Translations under genes and position numbers: made by a program
Part shown: one piece after another, positions 43,750 through 54,499 of the stretch
Layout: every line of letters starts with the position of its first letter
How positions within the stretch are numbered: the first letter of the stretch is position 1
The notes under the pieces: generated by a model
Seen by the model: only the letters and a program-made list of their open reading frames with translations
Told to the model about the DNA's origin: nothing
Databases searched by the model: none
NCBI GenBank assembly: GCA_034401135.1
Contig: JAWZSP010000003.1
Coordinates: 2,480,001 to 2,544,000 of the forward strand
DNA length: 64,000 nucleotides
Origin: Volutella citrinella
Taxonomy: Eukaryota; Ascomycota; Sordariomycetes; Hypocreales; Nectriaceae
Direction: 5' to 3'

Positions 43750-45207
43750 GGTGTCGGGTCAAGCTAGAAGAAGAAACTGGTCAGTCGGCAGGGAATATTT
43801 GGTGTGCGCGTGCGCGCGTGTGTGCAGCATGCAAATGCGACGGTTATTATCAAGAGGGACGACGGCGAGGTCAGGAGCACGGAAGGCGCACGGAGCACGG
43901 AAGGAGCAACAACGGGGAGAGCTTATGCCAGCGGCAGGAGGTTGCGCGACACAATCAGCACTTACAAGACGAGCGGAGATGGCAGAGGATGAGGGTGTTG
44001 TGGTGGAGGCGAGGAATTGATGAGAGGAGAGGAGAGTAACAGAAGTAGATCCCAGTCCAGCAAGAGCAGAGCGGCAGTCGTGCTCTGTAAATAAAGACTA
44101 GACGTGGAGAGGCCAACAAGGCAGCAGCTGCTTTAGGTGGTGTACTACCCACCCGGGCAACCCCCTCCCCATGCACCGCGCTTCGGACACCATGGGCCTC
44201 GGGGCCATGGGGCCCGGGGGATACTCCAGTCTCCGTTTAGGGTCCACGGGCGGCCAAACAGGCATGAGCTGCCCACTGGGGACGCTGTGAGCAGCTAGCA
44301 ACGTAGTGGGTACCGGTCAAATTTGCCGGGAAATGCTGGCCCCCTTGTCAAGTCGCCCATTGTTGGGAAGAACTCGAAATGACGCTACTGCTCAGACGTA
44401 CGATAGGGAGAGATGGTTCCATGTACCGTTGGGGAGACGCTTATTTCCTAGTAATTATCGAATTGTAATTACCGTACCCAAGTCCGGCGGAGAGTTGGGT
44501 ATGCCGTTCGTGGAATGGGGAACCTGAGGTACCCATCGGCAAAGAGCCCAGCTGTTGTACTCAAGGCAAAACAACACGTAGGCTTGATGATGCCACATGT
44601 GAAGATGTAGGCCAAACGAGCCAATGGCGGGACATATCATGCGCATGCACTCATGCTGTTGCGGTAGCACTCTGGATAATCATGGATAGTTCACCCGCAA
44701 ACTGGGCTCAATAGGCGCATGCAGCCGCCCTCCGCTCCTCCACACAGACAAACGCCATAGTCCAATCGCAGCATGCAATGCTCCGGTATGGAATAATATG
44801 GATGCCAATCGCACCGGTTCGCCAGCTCACAAGTTGGCGTTGGCGCGCCTGATAAACCCAGTCCGGTGGGCCCGTCCTTGTTTCCCCCACAGAGGGTGCC
44901 TTGGATGCCAGGGAGAGCGAGAAGCATTCAGCCCGGGCCGAGTATTATTCCGATGCCACCGCGCAAGGCTCCAACGCGCGCCATGCATTGAACTTACCAT
45001 CATGGTATCGTGAACGGGTCAAAATCCAGGCCGAACCGCCACTCCAACGACAAACTTTGTTTGTCATTTTCGACTCGCTTTCTGTTTGCGTCTGTAACTG
45101 TGGTCCCTTCGACACCAAGCCGACCTGCCTGGCTCCGATAACTGGCAGTGAACTAGCCATCCTTTTGCTCTTACATCAAACACCACAGCCTTGTTGGAAC
45201 AACGACG
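43750..45207. other. Divergent promoter region, thioredoxin-like gene and taf12
   Basis: About 1.46 kb. Near 43875-43905 there is an imperfect direct repeat of GAGCACGGAAGG. Near 44160-44240 it is GC-rich with short palindromes. No additional gene is supported. Confidence 0.5.
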
Positions 45208-47433
45208 ATGAATAACCCTACGGGCCAGCAAGTCCAGGGCCAGCAGGCAGCTGCTGGTCAGCAGCCCCAGCAGCGCCCTCCCCCAATGTACCAGCCTCAG
45301 GTCATCCGGAACCTGCCCAACTTGACCGAGGAGGAGAAGAGCAACTACGAGAAGGGCCTTCAGGGCCTCTGGAATCGCGCCAACAATTCGGCCCCTAATA
45401 GCCCCGAGTACATCGCCGCGCGATCCAAGATCATCGAATTCTCCAGGATGCTTATAAGCAAGATACAACAGCGCAAGGCCCAGCAGCAACAGGCCGTCCA
45501 GCAGCAGGTGGGCCAGCAACCAGCACAGGTTCAGGCAAGGCCTCAGCCAACACAACCAACCGCCGCCGCGCAACCTACTGGTCAACCCCAGGCCCAGGCT
45601 CAACAGCAAGTGGCAGGTGCCCAGGGCACTGATGCTACTGCTGCTGCTACTGCCGCCGCCGCCGCCGGGGGAGCCCCGAGACCGACCGCGCAACCCGCGG
45701 CCGCCGCGACACGACCGAAAGTCCCAGACCATATTTTGGCTTATGTGAATAAGCTTACATTCCGGTTGCCACCTCAAATCGCCGAGAAACCCGGAGCTGA
45801 AGGGTCAAAATGGATCGAGGATATCAAGGAGCGATGGGGCAGGGCCTTGGCAAACATGGAGACAAGCAAGCAGACGGTTACGCAAATCGAAAAAATCATC
45901 ACCGATAGAGCGGCATCCGGTAATCCTCTGAGCGAAGAAGAACTGCGGCAGCTCAAAGTCAGGAAGGACCGACAGCTGAAGGCCTATTCAGAAGCACATA
46001 GATGGATCGACAGTGTTCGCCGGCAACAGAACAATCTTGGGGGTGGAACCCAGATGGGTCAGCCTGGCCGGCCCAACCAGCAACAGGCAGGTGCTGGCCA
46101 AGGAGCCGCTGGAGGTGCAGCCGCAACACCGCAAGCCGGGCAGCAGACACCGCAAGCCGCTGCTCCTCCAGCATCAGCAGCAGCGCAGGCACAAGCACCG
46201 ACCGCTGGGCAGGCGACGGCACCTGTAAATGCTGCGGTGGAGGCTGCGAAGCAGCAAATGGCTGCCGCGGCTGCCAACGGGGCCTCTCCCACTGTTGCAT
46301 CTCCTGCTGCTGCTGCTCAAGCGCAAGCTCAGGCTCAGGCTCAGGCACAGGCTCAGGCTCAGGCGCGTGCTACCCAGGCCACCCAACAGACCGCACAGCA
46401 AGCACAGGCCCAACCTCAACCCCAGCCTGTAAAGTCAGAGCAGGCACACCCTCCACCCGTCAACACGGCAATCGCTGCGGCTGCATCGCAGGGCCAGGTG
46501 GGAACCCCCACACAAGCAGCTGCGCGAGTTCAGACTCCGCAGCAGGCTGCGGCTCCCGTCACTGCAACAGGTCCTACTCGGGCACTCAGCCACTCGGCTG
46601 CCATGACACTGGCGAACCAGCGGGCTGCTACGACACCTGGAAGCGCACCTGTGCAAGGTCAGCAATCTAACTCGGGAACACCCACCCCTGGCGGTGCTCC
46701 GGCTGGTCAGAACATGATGGCCCCAGGCATGCACCAACAACAGCAGCAACAGCAACAGCAGCCGGGACATCCCCATGCTCACCCACCTCAGCCTCAGCAG
46801 CCGAACAACATGCAGCAAAAAATGCCCATCCCCAAACATCTGCCGGAGAAGGCAGCGGCCGTCCCTCAGGGAGTATCCGTAGGAGGCGGGGTGAACACCG
46901 GAAGGCCTACTATGTCGCAGGGAAGCGGTACACTCGGTGGTGTTATGAACCAACCGCCAATCAATCGAATCCCCGCATACAACCACGAAGCTGAAGGTGA
47001 CCACGTCCTAAGCAAGAAGAAGCTGGATGAGCTTGTGCGCCAGGTCTGTGGCGGCAGTGGCGAGGGCCAAGACGGAGGAAATCTACTCACCCCAGAGGTG
47101 GAAGAGGTGCGTATCTTGATCGCTTGGAGGACTCGTACGGGCGATGGAGGGCCAGAGACTAATTGACGGTGCTTTTAGAATGTCCTGATGCTAGCAGATT
47201 CCTTCGTGGACAGTGTTCTACACGCAGCCTGCCGAAACTCCAAGGAACGCGGGTCAAAGGTCCTCGAGATCCGAGACATCCAACTGGTTCTGGAGCGAAC
47301 CTACAACATCCGCGTACCTGGCTACTCATCCGACGAACTACGAACTGTCCGCAAGGTCCAGCCGTCGGCAGGCTGGATTGCCAAAATGAGCGCGGTCCAG
47401 GCCGCCAAGGTGATGCCTGGAAAGGGGGAATAA
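45208..47433 (+). CDS. taf12: TFIID/SAGA subunit 12 (TAF12, histone-fold)
   Basis: Exons 45208-47106 and 47179-47433 give 717 residues. The C-terminal histone fold spans the intron: [18 protein letters not shown]...[60 protein letters not shown]12 pairs with TAF4 in TFIID and with Ada1 in SAGA for RNA polymerase II initiation. The N-terminal part has a conserved helical block ([32 protein letters not shown]) and a second one ([25 protein letters not shown]). Between these and the histone fold lies a long Ala/Gln/Pro-rich segment with an (AQ)n dipeptide run at about 46318-46365, as in fungal Taf61-like proteins. Confidence 0.94.
46318..46365 (+). repeat. GCN-CAR hexamer repeats encoding an Ala-Gln run
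   Basis: About eight units alternate Ala and Gln codons inside taf12. Codons are nearly identical (GCTCAG), so the run is a DNA-level microsatellite in a coding exon. Confidence 0.8.
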
Positions 47434-48704
47434 GGTGTGGCTGAAAACCCAATAGCTACGTCGTTTGGTCATACGAATTTGGGGGGGGGGGGCAATGGCT
47501 CTGGTTTGATTTTTGGCGTTTGGGAGTATGCTCACCCCGTCTTCAGATGGGCGGCGGTAACAGGTCTTTGAAGAACCTGGCAAGGCAAGGGCGAAAATGG
47601 CGTTGAACAGATCGTTTTGGACGTGATGCGGAGGGGAATAATGCCGTAGTAGAGCGAATGGCTCGTCTAAACGGTAGCGCAGCTGGTAGAATGAATGCCT
47701 AGGCACAGGTATTGAAACACTCGCATGCTCTGGACTAACACATATTGATACCATCGTGTTGATGGGGTGGAGTTCGTGTGTAGTCTTGAACAGTTCCTTG
47801 ATTTGTTTATCTTAATTGAAACTGGGGCTATTTGGAAAAACCTCAAGTGCTGGTTTGGAGCAGTGACAGATTGAAGCAAGTTGAGCCGTCGAATGGCATT
47901 CGCAATATTACGGCTAGTACGGCCAGGTAACAGTTGCTATCTCTATATGGAAACTACCTTGAGATATGTGTCCAAACATCAATAGCTCCATGAAAAAGAA
48001 ATGCGAAAAAATAATATAAGCTTCCCAAATAGCCACGAGGACCTATTTCTTGTTTAATCGGTGTATGTAATTGGGGACAGGTAGTACTTACAGGAATACA
48101 GGGTAACAGCTTGTGACGCGCGAGCCACAGCTGTGATTGTTCAGCTACGCCTCACCCTGGCCCGCGCTTGCGTTGCAGGCAACATCGAAAACGTCACTGC
48201 CAGCGACCCACCTTTGTGGCACGGCCTCGCAGTAACATTTCGCCTTGGGTACATGCTCGGTACCTTGCGTTCCCTGCAGCCCCTCGCGTGCCCCCAGGTA
48301 CCACCACCAGTCGCCCTGCCCAGTGTTGGCCCCAATCCTGGAGCTTCGAACCTTCCTGTCACCTCGTCGCACTGACTCTCCCAAACACAACCTCTCAATC
48401 CAGCCTCCACTCACTTGTCAGCAGCCAGACTTTCCCCTCCGCGAAACCAACGCACCTTTGCTGCCTTTCCTGCATACATTCGTGTGTTGTTGTCGTCCGA
48501 GGCCTTGCCTGTCTGCGCTTCTCCCTCCCTCTCCCTCCCTCAGCTCGCCTGTAGTGCCACGCCAGCCCTGTTCCCGCGACCAGCCCGTAGCTGAGCGCCT
48601 CGACACTCACGGGACCACTCTTCCCTGGCCATCACCCACAGTCTCTGCACCGAGCAGAGCCCAAGAAACCCTATTCACCAGGATACCACACAGACACAGC
48701 CGCC
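47434..48704. other. Intergenic region between taf12 and rpn3
   Basis: 3' flank of taf12 with a G10 run near 47480, then the rpn3 promoter and pyrimidine-rich leader (about 48500-48545). A sequence near 47673-47690 has an A-box-like core but no B box, so I do not call a tRNA. Confidence 0.5.
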
Positions 48705-50590
48705 ATGCCCGGCAAGACGCCGAACAGTAACGGCAAGAAACCCGGCCAGAACGGGGTTCGGGATAACAAGAAGGATGTCGAGATGAAGGACAGCTCCAAG
48801 GCCAAGACCAAGAAGGGCGCCAAGGATGCCGACGAAGAGATGACGGTCGTCGTACCACCTTCCAAGGGCTCCAAGAAGGCAGCCGCCTCCACGGATAACG
48901 ATGGCGACGTGGCCATGGACGGGGACAAGGCAGATGAGGAGGCCGAGGTCGACCCGGTCACCCAGACTGTCGCAGGTATGCATCCCCGAGCTTCCAGACG
49001 GAGGAGAAGGAGAATGCCCCTGCCCCAGAAGCTAACCGCAAATTTGGAGCAGATATCAAGAGCAACTTCGCACTACTAGACCGCGCCGTTGCACTCTTCG
49101 ACCCTCGATTCTCCCTCCGTGCTCTGCGGTCCATCTCCATCATTCGCAAGCGCTTGACACCCGAAATCATCTCTCAAGTCATCGTGGACACCTTCCCCGC
49201 CACGGTCGCCTCTGGAAACATTGCTAAGCAGCTTTTGATCGCTATCGGCCGCGAGAATGTGCCACTGGGCCGCCAGGGCGGATCCGAGATGGAGGTGGAC
49301 AGCGATGCCAAGGCGCCCGCGAAGAATGCTTCCAAGAAGGAGGCCAAGGAGGTCATCCCCGAGATCGACATCTTTCTCGGCATCCTGGTGCAGGTCTACC
49401 TCTTTGACTCGAAGCAGTTCGAGCGGGGTTCCGAGTTCTCCCAATATCTATCCGACCGCATCCAGTCGCTTAACCGCAGGACGCTCGACTCTCTGTCCGC
49501 CAAGGCCTACTACTACTTCTCCCTCTTCTGCGAGCACATTGCTCCTCTGCCTCCGTCCCCCCAGTCTCCCGTCGTTGCTATCCGACCTACCCTCCTCGCC
49601 GCCCTGAGAACCGCAGTGCTACGGAAGGATGTCGACACCCAGGCTTCAGTCATTGTCCTGCTACTGCGCAATTATCTTCTTACTTCGCACATCAACCAGG
49701 CCGACCTACTCGTCTCGCACACGCAGTTCCCCGAGAACGCCGCCAACAACCAGGTTGCGCGATTCCTGTACTACCTGGGTCGCATTCGCGCTATCCAGCT
49801 GCGTTATACTGAAGCTCACGAGCATCTCACAGCCGCAACGCGCAAGGCCCCCTCGAGCAGCTGTGCGCTGGGTTTCTCGCAGACTGCTACCAAGCTTTTG
49901 CTGGTGGTTGAGCTCCTGATGGGAGACATCCCCGACCGATCCACCTTCCGACAGCCGACTATGGAAGAGGCCCTGCACCCCTACTTCCTGCTCGTGCAGG
50001 CTGTCCGAGTGGGCAACTTGGAGGACTTTGAGACCACCATCGCTGACCACGCGGACACTTTCCAGCGGGATGGTACGTACAGCCTTATCCTGCGCTTGCG
50101 ACAGAACGTCATCAAGACTGGTATCCGCATGATGTCCTTGTCCTACTCCCGGATCTCGCTCCGAGACATCTGCATTCGACTCCAGCTTGGTAGCGAGGAA
50201 TCAGCCGAGTACATTGTCGCCAAGGCCATCCGCGACGGAGTGATTGAGGCTACGCTCGACCGGGAGCGAGGCTTCATGAAGAGCAAGGAGGTGGGCGACG
50301 TGTATGCGACCCGAGAGCCCGGCGAAGCCTTCCATGACCGAATCCGAGCGTGCCTCGCCCTCCACGACGAGAGCGTCAAGGTATGTCAAACCAAACGGGG
50401 AATAGGAAACCACAGAAAAGCGAGCTAACCGGCGGTTTTGTTTTAGGCTATGCGATTTCCGATGAACCAGCACCGACTCGAACTCAAGAATGCCCAGGAG
50501 GCTCGGGAACGGGAGCGAGAGATGGCCAAGGAGATCCAGGAAGGCGACTTGGACGAGGACGACCTCGGCGGGGAATTTGATGGCATGTAA
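48705..50590 (+). CDS. rpn3: 26S proteasome regulatory subunit Rpn3 (PCI domain)
   Basis: Exons 48705-48975, 49053-50380 and 50447-50590 give 580 residues. Rpn3 (PSMD3) is a lid subunit of the 19S regulatory particle. The first 90 residues are a charged, Lys/Asp-rich tail. Then come the helical repeats (LLDRAVALFDPRFSLRALRSISIIRKRL, FLGILVQVYLFDSKQFERG, NQVARFLYYLGRIRAIQLRYTEAHEHL) and the PCI domain (YSRISLRDICIRLQLGSEESAEYIVAKAIRDGVIEATLDRERGFM). The C-terminus AMRFPMNQHRLELKNAQEAREREREMAKEIQEGDLDEDDLGGEFDGM follows intron 2. Exon phases are 1 and 0 and all splice ends are GT-AG. Confidence 0.96.
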
Positions 50591-50957
50591 ATTCAATCTT
50601 GTGTCACTCCCCACGACGAGAAACGGCCTTGAGGTATTGGCTCACGAGTTTCTTTTCACCTGCACCGGAGCTGGAGAAGGCAGCGGCTTCTCCCGGGCTG
50701 CGGGCTCTACTAATGACCCCAAGGCGCCAGGGACACGCAAGGCGCCGCATGGGAAGGAAGAGAGTACCTGGGACCAGATGAGGATTGCGATAGAGGCAGA
50801 TCAGATGGGGTGCATTGGGAGATGCGTCAGCATTGCGAAGCACCCCTCGTGTACTAGATACTGGCGAGGAAGCTTGGTGGGGATGTTAGGATGGGAGCAT
50901 ATATTCGCTTGTGTCGTTTAACCTTGATGTCTCCTTGGTGATTGATCTCTGCGTGAC

Positions 50958-50958
<1 letters not shown>

Positions 50959-50992
<34 letters not shown>
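50959..50992. repeat. (TG)17 dinucleotide microsatellite
   Basis: Thirty-four bases of perfect TG repeat, about 370 bp after the rpn3 stop codon. Likely polymorphic between strains. Confidence 0.95.
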
Positions 50993-50994
<2 letters not shown>

Positions 50995-51830
50995 GGGACT
51001 CTTTGGCCCACAAGAAAAAGACTGCAGCAGTTGAGGGCAAAGGGCTGGCTGTTGCTAGTAGCTTCCGTGATGCGGTTGGACGAGCGTGACCCAAATCGGG
51101 CTACATTTTGGGAAACCTGGCTCCGAAAGGAGTCATGACACGGCCAGTCTCAGTCAGTCCTACGCCCTTGGATCGACAACATGTCAATCGCCTTGCATGG
51201 ATGCCTTGCAATGTCAAGCCACGTCCCATCTTTATCCGCCTCTGCAGCCCAGGGCTACTGTCTAGCCAATTGTGGCACTGCCACTGCCGCACTGGCTGGC
51301 ATAGCCTCACGGCCTATGGCAGCCATTTCCCAAACTTGCCAACTACCCAGTACCTGGTATTTTGGGTGTATGCCTCCCTTGGGCTTTCTCTCTGCTTCCA
51401 AGTCCTAGGGAGCTAGTCACTGTGGGACCCTTGCTGTATCGCCGCTCCACCACGGAGGCCCTCCTTCAATTCCTTTCCACGCACAGGCAACAGAAGGGAA
51501 TGGAAACGAAACGCCCGGTGGCATTGGTTCGTGTTGACTCATGGCGCTGCTGGGCGCGCTAATGGCCTGGCAGTCAGCCGTTTGGGACTTTGGGGATGCG
51601 ACATGCTAGTTGCTGCGCCCTGCAACTGACACGGCATTGACATTGTGCATCAACGGACAAGGGCCATTCCTCACAGGGGCCTCCGCTGCTAGCCTAGCAG
51701 GGCTGGGATGGATGCCGAGTCAATCGAGTGTGGGGAGTCATCCAACGCCATGATGCTCGACGATGCTGCTTATAAGAAGACCCTTGGCCGAGACCATGAT
51801 CACAGAATGCAGACACGCATCGGATCAACA

Positions 51831-51870
51831 CAATTCAACACAATTCAACACAATTCAACACAATTCAACA
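51831..51870 (+). repeat. Four perfect 10-bp tandem repeats (CAATTCAACA)
   Basis: Four exact copies, with partial copies on both sides (ATCAACA before, CACA after), end about 82 bp upstream of the LRR-gene ATG. They are probably in the 5' leader or core promoter. The 10-bp period is near one helical turn. Confidence 0.9.
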
Positions 51871-51952
51871 CACAAACAGCCAGCCACTAGCATTGCCCGG
51901 CCCAACCACGGAACTTGATACCAACAGTACCGAGTTTCAAGAGTGCTCCATC

Positions 51953-54022
51953 ATGGCATCTGCCACCCACCTGCAACTCGACGCCCAGTCGTCGGTGACC
52001 CCCAACACACCTACCGACATACCAGAGGAAGTCTCGCTCGAGACTGCACCTCGTGATGTCGACTTGGACCTCGCGGCTCATCTCGCCGACCTCTGCAAAA
52101 AGGGTCTGAACGAGCTGAACTCGAAACTGCCGACATTCCGCCACTCTCACCCGTATACCGCCGACGAGATCGTCCAGCTGCCTCTCGACAGGGTCCGCGC
52201 CAGCGATGCCCTCCATGACCTTCCACGGCGGAAATCAACTCGGCATGAGCTCGCCGTCGCCATCGCGTCGATCATGTACCCGACCCATGAGGGCTCGCTA
52301 ACCTCCATCATCCGGTACGAGCAGGACCGTGTCCGCCTCAGGGCCTGGGCAGCCATCCAGCGCAAATACGATATCCTCCAGGTCACCATCCGGAACGGGC
52401 ACTCGGCGTTTGGGCTGAAAAGCGGCACTCCGCCAGGCGTCCACGCCCCGGTCTGGTCGGCTCGAATCACCAACCAGGGCCGCTGGGACCCGGCCAAGCA
52501 GCCCATCTCGTTGGACGGCGTTGAGGCGATCCCTATGCCTGTCCAGATTGCGCACGAGGCGGACCTGGCACCCTTCCTGGGCCACCTCGAGAGCGGCGGC
52601 ACCTATGAGTTGGGCGAGAACGACAAGGGCTTCGAGCTAGACGATGGTCGCGGCGAGCCGTACTACGGCGTCAAGGGCGCCGAGTTTCGAAAAGGAGTCG
52701 TCTACGAGGATGGCCGCATGGATTTGTGCAAAATGGTCGTTGGGCCCGACCATATCGGGAAACTCATGGACAGCCTGCGACCCAATACCTTTGTCAAGCA
52801 TTTCCTGCTGGGAAATAACATCATCGGCCCCGTCGGTGCTCGTGAGATTGCAGCTTTCATCGAGGAGCTGCCAGAGCGGATGGACACCTGGTACCTGGCC
52901 GGCAATTGCATCGACGGAGCCAGCTTCAAAATCCTCGTCGACGCCATGGTCAAGTCTGAGGCCATCAGCAACATCTGGCTGAAACGAAACCCGCTCGGCG
53001 CCGACGCCGCGGGAGACCTCTTCCGGCTCATCACTGGCGTCAAGAACCTGCGAACCCTGGACCTCGACCAAACGCAGCTGAGCAACCGCGGTGTGGCCGA
53101 GCTGTTCACTCGGCTGGCGGCCCATCAGATGCCCGAGGGCGAGAAGCTTCCCCTGCGGCACATCTACCTCAACGGCAACGGAATCTCCGTCGAGGGAGCG
53201 CAGGCTATTGCGTCGTTCCTGGCGACGGCTCACTGCGGCCTGACATCGGTGTACATGTCAATGAATCCACTCGGGGACGCGGGAGCCATGGCTCTGGCAA
53301 CTGCACTGCCCAAGGCGCCGTATCTGTCTCGACTGTTCTTACAATCGGTTGGAGTCAGCACCCAAGGCGCCATTGTGCTGTGCAAGGCCGCTACCGGCCA
53401 CCCGGGGATCGAGGCTCTCGATCTCGGCCAGGCATATCCCACCCACGATCTCGGCCAGGCCTACAATTACATCGAGGACGGCGCTGTGCCGGCCATGTCG
53501 GAGCTTCTCAAGTCCAGCAGCGGCCGCCTGTCGTACTTCAATCTCGGGCACTGCCCCATTACGCCGCCCGTGCTGGCAGACCTCTCGCGGGCCGTCCTCG
53601 AGGCACACTCGCTAGTGTACTACGTTGCGCTCTCCGTCCTGCCCGATCCGACTCTCGAGCCTCCCACCTTCACCCCGACGCTCGACAATCACCTGCCCGC
53701 GCCGACGGACCGCACGCGGCCGCAGATACTGCTCGACAAGGCTGTTCAGTCGCACCTGGCCGCCAACGTGCGAACTCGGTACGGCGAGGACATGTCGTAC
53801 GCCGAATTCATGGCGGAGGAGAAGCGCTGGCTAGTTAGCGACCAGGTCGACGTGCGAAAAATCGACAGCGTGTACCGGAACCGCGATGCCGGGCTGGCGC
53901 GGCGACGGCTTCTGACGCTGGTCAAAAACTGGGAGGAAGGAGATGAGACCCTCGACCGGGTCATGAATGCGCATGCTCCAAGCTGCTCCTTGAGGCCCCG
54001 GGTGGCTCAGGCTTCGGCTTAG
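51953..54022 (+). CDS. Leucine-rich-repeat protein (ribonuclease-inhibitor type), unnamed
   Basis: A single exon of 689 residues from ATG 51953; a TTG 60 bases upstream in the same frame is not a credible start. The middle and C-terminal parts have several RI-type repeats of about 28-34 residues: HIYLNGNGISVEGAQAIASFL, SVYMSMNPLGDAGAMALATAL and NIWLKRNPLGADAAGDLFRLI. The N-terminal 250 residues have no recognised domain. A 27-nt tandem duplication inserts a second DLGQAY unit near residue 495. The C-terminus is charged and helical (MSYAEFMAEEKRWLVSDQVDVRKIDSVYRNRDAG). LRR proteins of this type are usually binding scaffolds; no specific function can be given. Lack of introns sets it apart from most neighbours. 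Confidence 0.85.
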   Translation: MASATHLQLDAQSSVTPNTPTDIPEEVSLETAPRDVDLDLAAHLADLCKKGLNELNSKLPTFRHSHPYTADEIVQLPLDRVRASDALHDLPRRKSTRHELAVAIASIMYPTHEGSLTSIIRYEQDRVRLRAWAAIQRKYDILQVTIRNGHSAFGLKSGTPPGVHAPVWSARITNQGRWDPAKQPISLDGVEAIPMPVQIAHEADLAPFLGHLESGGTYELGENDKGFELDDGRGEPYYGVKGAEFRKGVVYEDGRMDLCKMVVGPDHIGKLMDSLRPNTFVKHFLLGNNIIGPVGAREIAAFIEELPERMDTWYLAGNCIDGASFKILVDAMVKSEAISNIWLKRNPLGADAAGDLFRLITGVKNLRTLDLDQTQLSNRGVAELFTRLAAHQMPEGEKLPLRHIYLNGNGISVEGAQAIASFLATAHCGLTSVYMSMNPLGDAGAMALATALPKAPYLSRLFLQSVGVSTQGAIVLCKAATGHPGIEALDLGQAYPTHDLGQAYNYIEDGAVPAMSELLKSSSGRLSYFNLGHCPITPPVLADLSRAVLEAHSLVYYVALSVLPDPTLEPPTFTPTLDNHLPAPTDRTRPQILLDKAVQSHLAANVRTRYGEDMSYAEFMAEEKRWLVSDQVDVRKIDSVYRNRDAGLARRRLLTLVKNWEEGDETLDRVMNAHAPSCSLRPRVAQASA
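53420..53473 (+). repeat. 27-nt tandem duplication inside the LRR gene
   Basis: GATCTCGGCCAGGC occurs at 53420-53433 and again at 53447-53460, exactly 27 nt (9 codons) apart, giving DLGQAYPTH then DLGQAYNYI. The frame is kept. Confidence 0.85.
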
Positions 54023-54499
54023 TGATGCGTGGATACGGGCATTGATGGATGTTGCCTCTCTGAAGATACATTGCGTTGGTGCGCTTGGGGGAAGAAGTTT
54101 GGATTTCCGTTCAACGCCTGATTTGCTGTAGCTGCTGTAGTTTCAAATTGAGAAAATAAGTTGCTTTGCAATCCGAAGAATCGACGCAAATTGAGTAATT
54201 TCATTCATTCTTTTTTGTTTCCAGAAACGACATTCACGTAGGCACCACAATCCATCACCGGGAAGGGGCTTGCCAGGCTGGTTCCTGCCATAGATTTGGA
54301 CCTTCCGTCGTTCCAGCACCATCCACGTGACACCGCACCTCCCGTTCAGCCCATTCGCGTTTCGGGGCGCGGCATGCCTCCAACCAAGAACCAAGGCCTC
54401 GGAGCCATCCATCGCTCGCCTCATTCGTACGCCTCCTGACGGCCACAGAACCGGCCGACGCCGAGTGACTCTCCCACCCAGCGCTTCGCGCGCAGAGTC
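54023..54499. other. Intergenic region between LRR gene and MYST gene
   Basis: 477 bp: 3' flank of the LRR gene and the promoter/leader of the acetyltransferase gene. No gene or notable motif seen. Confidence 0.55.

Larger units (their letters stand above)
50591..51952. other. Intergenic region between rpn3 and the LRR gene
   Basis: 1.36 kb with a (TG)17 microsatellite at 50959-50992 and 10-bp tandem repeats at 51831-51870. No gene is supported. Confidence 0.55.

Noticed and set aside
47673..47690. tRNA-like A box (GGTAGCGCAGCTGGTAGA)
   Set aside because: No GGTTCGANNCC-type B box at the right distance and no cloverleaf stems; chance match or remnant.
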